A stretch of DNA of 64,000 bases from Coriobacteriaceae bacterium (lineage in GTDB: Bacteria > Actinomycetota > Coriobacteriia > Coriobacteriales > Coriobacteriaceae): NCBI GenBank assembly GCA_025992855.1, contig DAJPGB010000001.1, positions 2,170,001-2,234,000 on the forward strand. Reading direction: 5' to 3'. A model generated the notes under the pieces. The model was given only the letters and a program-made list of their open reading frames with translations, was not told where the DNA came from and searched no databases. The translations under genes and the position numbers were made by a program. Positions 59,157-64,000 of the stretch are shown in pieces; the first letter of the stretch is position 1, and every line of letters starts with the position of its first letter.

Positions 59157-60116
59157 TTAGTACTTGAAGAAGCCCTCGCCCGAGCTTTCGCCCAGCTTAC
59201 CTTCGTCGAGCATTTTCTTGAGGACGGACGCCATAGCCTTAAAGTTGTAGGGCATCATCATCTTCTTGAGCAGCGGGCTCACCAGGCCCGGGACCTTCTG
59301 ATACTGCATGACGATGTTGTAGGCCGTCTGGATGCCCGCCGTGTCGAATACGCGGAACGGGCCCTTGGGAGCGCCGGTGCCGCGCGTCCACGCGAGGTCG
59401 ATGCTCTTGGGGTCGCTGACGCCCGAGACATACAGGTCGAGGCCCGAGAGCAGCCACGGTACCAACATGGAGTTGAGCAGGTAGCCGTTCTTTTCCTTGT
59501 TGACGGGCAGGGCAAGCATGCGGATGTCGTTGGCAAAGTCGACAAGCTCGTCGAAGTAGCGCTTGTCAGTTTGGCTCTGGGCCATGACCTCGGTCATGTT
59601 GTTCTTCCAGATGGAATTGGCAAAGTGCAGCGACAGGTACTTCTTGGGGCGGCCGGTGTACTTGGCAAAGGTGCTCGGCAGCAGCGTAGAGGAGTTCGTT
59701 ACGACGACGGTCTTTTGCGGGAGGACCGGGGCGAGCTTCTTGTAGAATTCGATTTTTGCCTGGGTGTCCTCGGTCATAGACTCGATGACCAGGTCGGCGT
59801 CGGCCACGGCCTTGGCAAGATCTAACTCCAGCTTGAGCGTGGAGTAGGCACGCTCGACGGCGGCGAGTGCCGCCTCCTTGTCGAAGGGTTGGCCGCTATC
59901 GGCGATACCGGCGCACCACTCACCCGTACCGTCCGCCATGCCCTCGATAGCCGCGATGTACTCCTTGCGCACGTGATCAATCTTGGGTTGGGTGCGGCCG
60001 ATGCTGCCCTCGCTGCGCAGCCAGATCGTCACATCAAAGCCGCAGTAGGCTGCCTGAAAGGCAATCTGGCTTCCCAACACGCCGCCGCCGGCAACACAAA
60101 CGGTCTTGTAGCTCAT
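59157..60116 (-). CDS. 3-hydroxyacyl-CoA dehydrogenase family protein
   Basis: A 319-residue NAD-dependent enzyme, typically 3-hydroxybutyryl-CoA dehydrogenase. The Rossmann loop is VAGGGVLGSQIAFQAAYCG, the catalytic cluster has TNSSTLLPSTF, LSLHFANSIWKNNMTEV (catalytic His) and GYLLNSML (Asn). The HFAN-S segment departs from the common HFFNP, so the acyl substrate may differ. GAGAGGA precedes the ATG at 60116. It may relate to the acyl-CoA chemistry of the two megaproteins. Confidence 0.88.
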   Translation of the reverse strand: MSYKTVCVAGGGVLGSQIAFQAAYCGFDVTIWLRSEGSIGRTQPKIDHVRKEYIAAIEGMADGTGEWCAGIADSGQPFDKEAALAAVERAYSTLKLELDLAKAVADADLVIESMTEDTQAKIEFYKKLAPVLPQKTVVVTNSSTLLPSTFAKYTGRPKKYLSLHFANSIWKNNMTEVMAQSQTDKRYFDELVDFANDIRMLALPVNKEKNGYLLNSMLVPWLLSGLDLYVSGVSDPKSIDLAWTRGTGAPKGPFRVFDTAGIQTAYNIVMQYQKVPGLVSPLLKKMMMPYNFKAMASVLKKMLDEGKLGESSGEGFFKY

Positions 60117-60288
60117 GGGACGGTCCTCTCTTACGTAATTCCATACATGTGTATTTATTCAACCGTAAGGAGGACGCGCGCTGGGGGTGGGTTCTATAAA
60201 CGGACGGTAATTTGCGGCGAACGGCAACATTTGTTCATTATCTCAGGGTTCCGAGGACGATTTTTTTGTGCCACCGAGACGTCGTTTG

Positions 60289-60413
60289 CGGAAGTATGCG
60301 GCAAATTCCGGAAGCCTTGAGCACACCCCGGTTTTCCGCCAATAAAACCGCAGGTACAGGGCTTGGACATATCTGGTGTGCTCGGCCTATTCAGATTTTG
60401 CCGCATACTTCCG
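60289..60413. repeat. 125-bp inverted-repeat element in the 60117-60532 gap
   Basis: CGGAAGTATGCGGCAAA (60289-60305) and TTTGCCGCATACTTCCG (60397-60413) are perfect inverted arms. An inner GAGCACACC / GGTGTGCTC (60319-60327 with 60375-60383) is also perfect. The gap has no gene and otherwise holds a terminator. Confidence 0.82.
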
Positions 60414-60469
60414 AAAATCGATCTTATAAGAGGCGGCAGTGAGGCAATTTACGCAACATATGTCCAGCA

Positions 60470-60504
60470 AAACGGGTGGTAGCCGGTACGGCTACCACCC
60501 GTTT
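60470..60504 (-). terminator. Terminator of the second megaprotein gene
   Basis: AAACGGGTGGTAGCC / GGCTACCACCCGTTT, a perfect 15-bp stem with a five-base loop, 28 bases past the stop at 60533. Confidence 0.9.
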
Positions 60505-60532
60505 GTCTTATATCCGGCTCGAAGCAGGCCGA

Positions 60533-63500
60533 CTACTTCTTAATGCCGCGGCCCAGGCGCTTGGCGACCGATGCCACGGCCTCCTCGCTCACCGAGTCGC
60601 AGCTCACGCAGCCATCATGGGCGCGCATCTGGCCGGTGACCTCGTCCATCGCGAGCGGCGCCACCTTCTCGAGCTTAAAGCCCTTGCCGGCGCGCATGTT
60701 TTCCTTGGCCACGCTGATCATGAGCTTAATGCGGTTGAGCTGGTTGACCTCGGACGCACCGGGGTCGTAGTCCACCGCGACGATGTTGCTCTCGGGGTGC
60801 TGACGGCGCAGCTCCTTGATGACGGCCTTGCCCACCACATGGTTGGGCAGGCACGCGAAGGGCTGCGTGCAGATGATGTTGGGCGCACCATGGTCAATCA
60901 GGTCGAGCATCTCGGCCGTGAGCAGCCAACCCTCGCCCATGTTGTTGCACACCGAAAGCACCGTACGGGCCTTGTCAGCCATGGTACCGATGCGCTCGGG
61001 CGCCTCGAAGCGGCGGGACTTCTCGAGCAGCTCCTCCACCGGCGTGCGCATCCAGTCCACCAGCTTAATGAGCGCTTGCATGCCAGCGCGCGCCGTGGCA
61101 GAGCTTCCCAGCTCGTCTTTTTGCAGCTCGGCGTTGCTCATGGAGTACAGGAAGAAGTCGAGCAGGCCCGGTACCACGGCCTCGCAGCCCTCGCGCTCGA
61201 TCACGTCGACCACGTGGTTGTTGGCCGTGGGGTGGAACTTGACCAGGATCTCACCGACCACGCCCACGCGCGGCTTAGTACCCTCGCCCACGAGCGGCAT
61301 GGTGTCGAACGCGCGGATGGCCTCGCGGCACAGCTTGGTGTAGTTGTGGCGGTTGAACTTGGGCGCCAGCTTGCGGGCGCGCGCCATGTACTCCTCGTAG
61401 AGTGCGTTCGCCGCACCGGGCGTGGCCTCGTACGGACGGCAGCGGTAGAGCATCTGCATCATCACGTCGCCAAAGAGCACCGCGTAGACTGCCTGCTTAA
61501 GCAGCGCCGGCGTAATCTTAAAGCCGGGGTTATCCTCGCCGAGTGCCACGGCCGAAAGCGAGATCACCGGGATCTCGGGGTGGCCGCTCTCGCGCAGGGC
61601 CTTGCGGATGAGTGCGATGTAGTTGGTGGCACGGCAGCCGCCGCCGGTCTGGCTGATAACCACGGCCGTCTTGGACAGGTCGTACCGACCGCTCTCGATG
61701 GCCTCCATAATCTGGCCCGTCACCAGAATCGACGGGTAGCAGATGTCGTTGTTCACGTAGCGCAGGCCGGCCTCGACGGCATCGTGATCGGTCGAGGGCA
61801 GCAGCTCCAAGTTGTAGCCGGCACCGCGGAACACCTCTTTGACCAGGTCAAAGTGGATCGGTGCCATCTGCGGGCACAGGATGGTGTAGCCCTCCTCGCG
61901 CATCTGCTCGGTAAAGGGCACCTTGGGCCATGCGGTCGAGGCGCTCTCTCGCTGCGCCTCGAACGTGTACTTGCGGCTCGCGAACGCAGGGGCATCCGTG
62001 GAGGGCGCCACCGGCGCGGCATCGCCCTGCTCGTAGGCCTCGCCCGCTGCCGTAGCCTCGGCCAAGCGCTCGGCCTCCTGGTCCTTAAGCGCGGCCATGA
62101 GCGAGCGGATGCGGATGCGCGCGGCGCCCAGGTTGGACACCTCGTCGATCTTGAGCACGGTGTAGATCTTGCCGCTGGCCTCCAGAATCTCCTGCACCTG
62201 GTCGGTGGTCAGAGCATCCAGACCGCAGCCGAAGGAGTTGAGCTGGATCAGGTCCAAGTCGTTGCGCATCGTCACAAAACGGGCGACGGCGTACAGGCGG
62301 CTGTGGTACATCCACTGGTCGACGACGCGGATGGGACGCTCGGGCTTCACGAGATGCGCGAGCGAATCCTCGGTAAAGACCGCAAAGCCAAAGCTCGAGA
62401 TAAGCTCGGGCAGGGCGTGGTTGATCTCGGGGTCGTTGTGGTAGGGGCGGCCGGCGAGCACAATGCCATGGCCACCGTGGTCCTCGACCCACTTAAGGGC
62501 CTCCTCGCCCATGGTCTGGATGTCCTCGTGGAAGCGCGCATCGGCCTCAAAAGCAGCGTTGACGGCGGCATCGACCTCGGAGCGCGTGATCTTGGGACCG
62601 CGCACACGACCGCGACCGGCTTGCGCATCGGCCACGCGGTCGACGGCGAGCACCTGATACAGGCGGCGCTTGAGCTCGGTCTTGTCGTGATACGGCACAA
62701 ACGGATACAGGAACTCGATGTTCTGCTCGCGGATCTCGTCGATGTTGAGCGCCAGCGCCGTGGGGTAACTCATGACGATGGGGCAGTTATAGCAGTTGCC
62801 GGCGGTCGGATCCTCCTTGCGCTCCCAGCGCACGCACGGCATCCAGATGAAGTCGACATCGCGGTCGATAAGGTTCATCACATGGCCGTGGCTCATCTTG
62901 GCCGGATAGCACACGCTCTCTGACGGCATGGACTCGATGCCCGCCTGGTAGGTCTTCTTGCTCGACTGGTCGGACAGCTGCACGCTAAAGCCTAGGCGCG
63001 TAAAGAACGCGTGCCAGAAGGGGTAGTTCTCGTACATGTTGAGTGCGCGCGGGATACCCACGGTGCCGCGCGGGGCCTCGTCAGGACTCAGAACCTCGCG
63101 GTTAAAGAGCAGCTCGTTTTTCTTTTTGAAGAGGTTGGGGGCCTCGGTCTTTTGCTTTTTGTGGCCGGCACCCTTCTCACAGCGGTTGCCGGTAATGAAG
63201 CGCCTACCGCCGCCAAAGTCGTTCACAGTAAGCTGGCAGTTGTTAGAGCAACGGCCGCAGCGGACGTGCTTTTGCGTCACGGTGAGGTGCGCGATGTCCT
63301 CGGCCGAGAGGATGGTCGAGACGCCGTCGGCGCCGGCGCGGTCGCGTGCGAGCAAGGCCGCGCCATAAGCACCCATGCAGCCGGCGATGTCGGGGCGCAC
63401 GGCATGAACGCCGGTGAGCTGCTCAAACGCGCGCAGTGTGGCGTCGGACATAAAAGTGCCGCCCTGGACGATCACCTGACTGCCGATCTCCTTGGGGTCG

Positions 63501-64000
63501 CGCAGCTTAATAACCTTGAACAGGGCGTTCTTGATGACGGAGTAGGACAGGCCGGCCGCGATGTCGCCCACCGTGGCGCCTTCCTTTTGCGCCTGCTTGA
63601 CGCGCGAGTTCATAAAGACCGTGCAGCGGCTGCCCAGGTCGACGGGAGCCTTGGCATGGATGGCGGCGTCGGCAAATGCGCGCACGTCCATGTTCATGGA
63701 CACGGCAAAGCTCTCGATAAAGCTGCCGCAACCCGACGAGCAAGCCTCGTTGAGCATGATGTGCTCGATCACGCCGTCCTTGACGCGCAGGCACTTCATA
63801 TCCTGACCGCCAATGTCCAGGATGAACTCGACGCCGGGCAGGAATGCCTTGGCGCCACGCAGGTGAGCGACGGTCTCGATCTCGCCGGAGTCGGCCTTGA
63901 GGGCCTCGATGAGCAGTGCCTCGCCATAACCGGTGGTGGTCACGTGGCCGATGGTGCAGCCGGCGGGGATGTGGTTGTAGAAATCGGCCATGATGACCTT
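60533..64000 (-). CDS. Fused acyl-CoA dehydratase activase / dehydratase-like megaprotein, N-terminus outside window
   Basis: The open frame runs off the right edge; the ATG at 63991 is internal, because codons before it stay open and the sequence enters mid-domain compared with the 6078-10517 paralogue. Visible: the end of an ASKHA activase domain (LDIGGQDMKCLRVKDGV; NEACSSGCGSFIESF; SRCTVFMNS), the Cys cluster CGRCSNNCQ with GNRCEKG, DUF2229 (VGIPRALNMYENYPFWHAF, ESVCYPAKMSHGHVMNL) and an HgdB-like C-half ending CVSCDSVSEEAVASVAKRLG. Comparison with the paralogue suggests about 400 residues are missing. No regulator is visible on this side. Confidence 0.85.
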   Translation of the reverse strand, partial: KVIMADFYNHIPAGCTIGHVTTTGYGEALLIEALKADSGEIETVAHLRGAKAFLPGVEFILDIGGQDMKCLRVKDGVIEHIMLNEACSSGCGSFIESFAVSMNMDVRAFADAAIHAKAPVDLGSRCTVFMNSRVKQAQKEGATVGDIAAGLSYSVIKNALFKVIKLRDPKEIGSQVIVQGGTFMSDATLRAFEQLTGVHAVRPDIAGCMGAYGAALLARDRAGADGVSTILSAEDIAHLTVTQKHVRCGRCSNNCQLTVNDFGGGRRFITGNRCEKGAGHKKQKTEAPNLFKKKNELLFNREVLSPDEAPRGTVGIPRALNMYENYPFWHAFFTRLGFSVQLSDQSSKKTYQAGIESMPSESVCYPAKMSHGHVMNLIDRDVDFIWMPCVRWERKEDPTAGNCYNCPIVMSYPTALALNIDEIREQNIEFLYPFVPYHDKTELKRRLYQVLAVDRVADAQAGRGRVRGPKITRSEVDAAVNAAFEADARFHEDIQTMGEEALKWVEDHGGHGIVLAGRPYHNDPEINHALPELISSFGFAVFTEDSLAHLVKPERPIRVVDQWMYHSRLYAVARFVTMRNDLDLIQLNSFGCGLDALTTDQVQEILEASGKIYTVLKIDEVSNLGAARIRIRSLMAALKDQEAERLAEATAAGEAYEQGDAAPVAPSTDAPAFASRKYTFEAQRESASTAWPKVPFTEQMREEGYTILCPQMAPIHFDLVKEVFRGAGYNLELLPSTDHDAVEAGLRYVNNDICYPSILVTGQIMEAIESGRYDLSKTAVVISQTGGGCRATNYIALIRKALRESGHPEIPVISLSAVALGEDNPGFKITPALLKQAVYAVLFGDVMMQMLYRCRPYEATPGAANALYEEYMARARKLAPKFNRHNYTKLCREAIRAFDTMPLVGEGTKPRVGVVGEILVKFHPTANNHVVDVIEREGCEAVVPGLLDFFLYSMSNAELQKDELGSSATARAGMQALIKLVDWMRTPVEELLEKSRRFEAPERIGTMADKARTVLSVCNNMGEGWLLTAEMLDLIDHGAPNIICTQPFACLPNHVVGKAVIKELRRQHPESNIVAVDYDPGASEVNQLNRIKLMISVAKENMRAGKGFKLEKVAPLAMDEVTGQMRAHDGCVSCDSVSEEAVASVAKRLGRGIKK

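Noticed and set aside
60476..62923. 815-residue plus-strand open frame
   Set aside because: Antisense to the second megaprotein; no recognisable motif.

Overview
The window is a dense, high-GC bacterial chromosome segment that reads like a gut Coriobacteriia genome, most likely Collinsella. The basis is recollection of family features, not a search: a LysRS with a C-terminal tRNA-binding domain, fused 2-hydroxyacyl-CoA dehydratase/activase megaproteins, a fused EcfAA' ATPase, a DUF6020 membrane protein and many strong hairpins at gene ends. Most genes lie on the minus strand. The ends cut a HipA-family kinase (left) and a second megaprotein (right).

Layout: 1-5.2 kb carries partial hipA, pepD and clpC. 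5.4-10.6 kb carries a TetR regulator translationally coupled to a 1479-residue activase/dehydratase protein, with a perfect 21-bp palindrome in front that is the likely TetR operator. 10.8-13.2 kb carries a DUF2798-like membrane protein and a ThrE-like exporter. 13.5-16.7 kb carries lysS, greA, tatA and tRNA-Pro(CGG). 16.7-23.6 kb is a housekeeping run: ispE, veg, dtd, rdgB, rph, murI, a HAD phosphatase and murE. Then come asnB, tRNA-Val(TAC) with a duplicated 3' end, and a 218-bp element with terminal inverted repeats. 26.5-31.5 kb is an argCJBD operon with an ArgR-like operator. 31.6-36.1 kb carries two pyridoxamine-phosphate-oxidase-like paralogues and a riboflavin ECF transporter (ribU-ecfAA'-ecfT) behind an FMN riboswitch.

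36.3-38.9 kb is groES-groEL, flanked on both sides by very long palindromes. 39.4-47 kb carries divergent metal-dependent hydrolases, a zinc-ribbon membrane protein, a YitT protein and the asp23/DUF2273/amaP envelope-stress cluster. 47-52.4 kb carries yebC, a DUF6020 protein, lgt, a NifU-like protein and a dCMP deaminase. 52.4-54.1 kb is an AT-richer accessory insert (XRE regulator divergent from an unrecognised membrane/coiled-coil protein), closed by a diverged 3' fragment of coaX lying directly beside the intact coaX. The rest holds an OPT transporter, a DUF389 protein with an EF-hand-like loop, a truncated AAC(3) gene, a hydroxyacyl-CoA dehydrogenase and the second megaprotein.

The most unusual content is non-coding. 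One family of short hairpins with a conserved CCTGTCCC-type loop and a second GTTACGCGGTT hairpin family sit at or next to stop codons across the window. Other unusual items are the groESL-flanking palindromes, an 80-bp tandem repeat upstream of the riboswitch, and the tRNA-Val 3' duplication. No CRISPR array, integrase, transposase or rRNA gene was seen.
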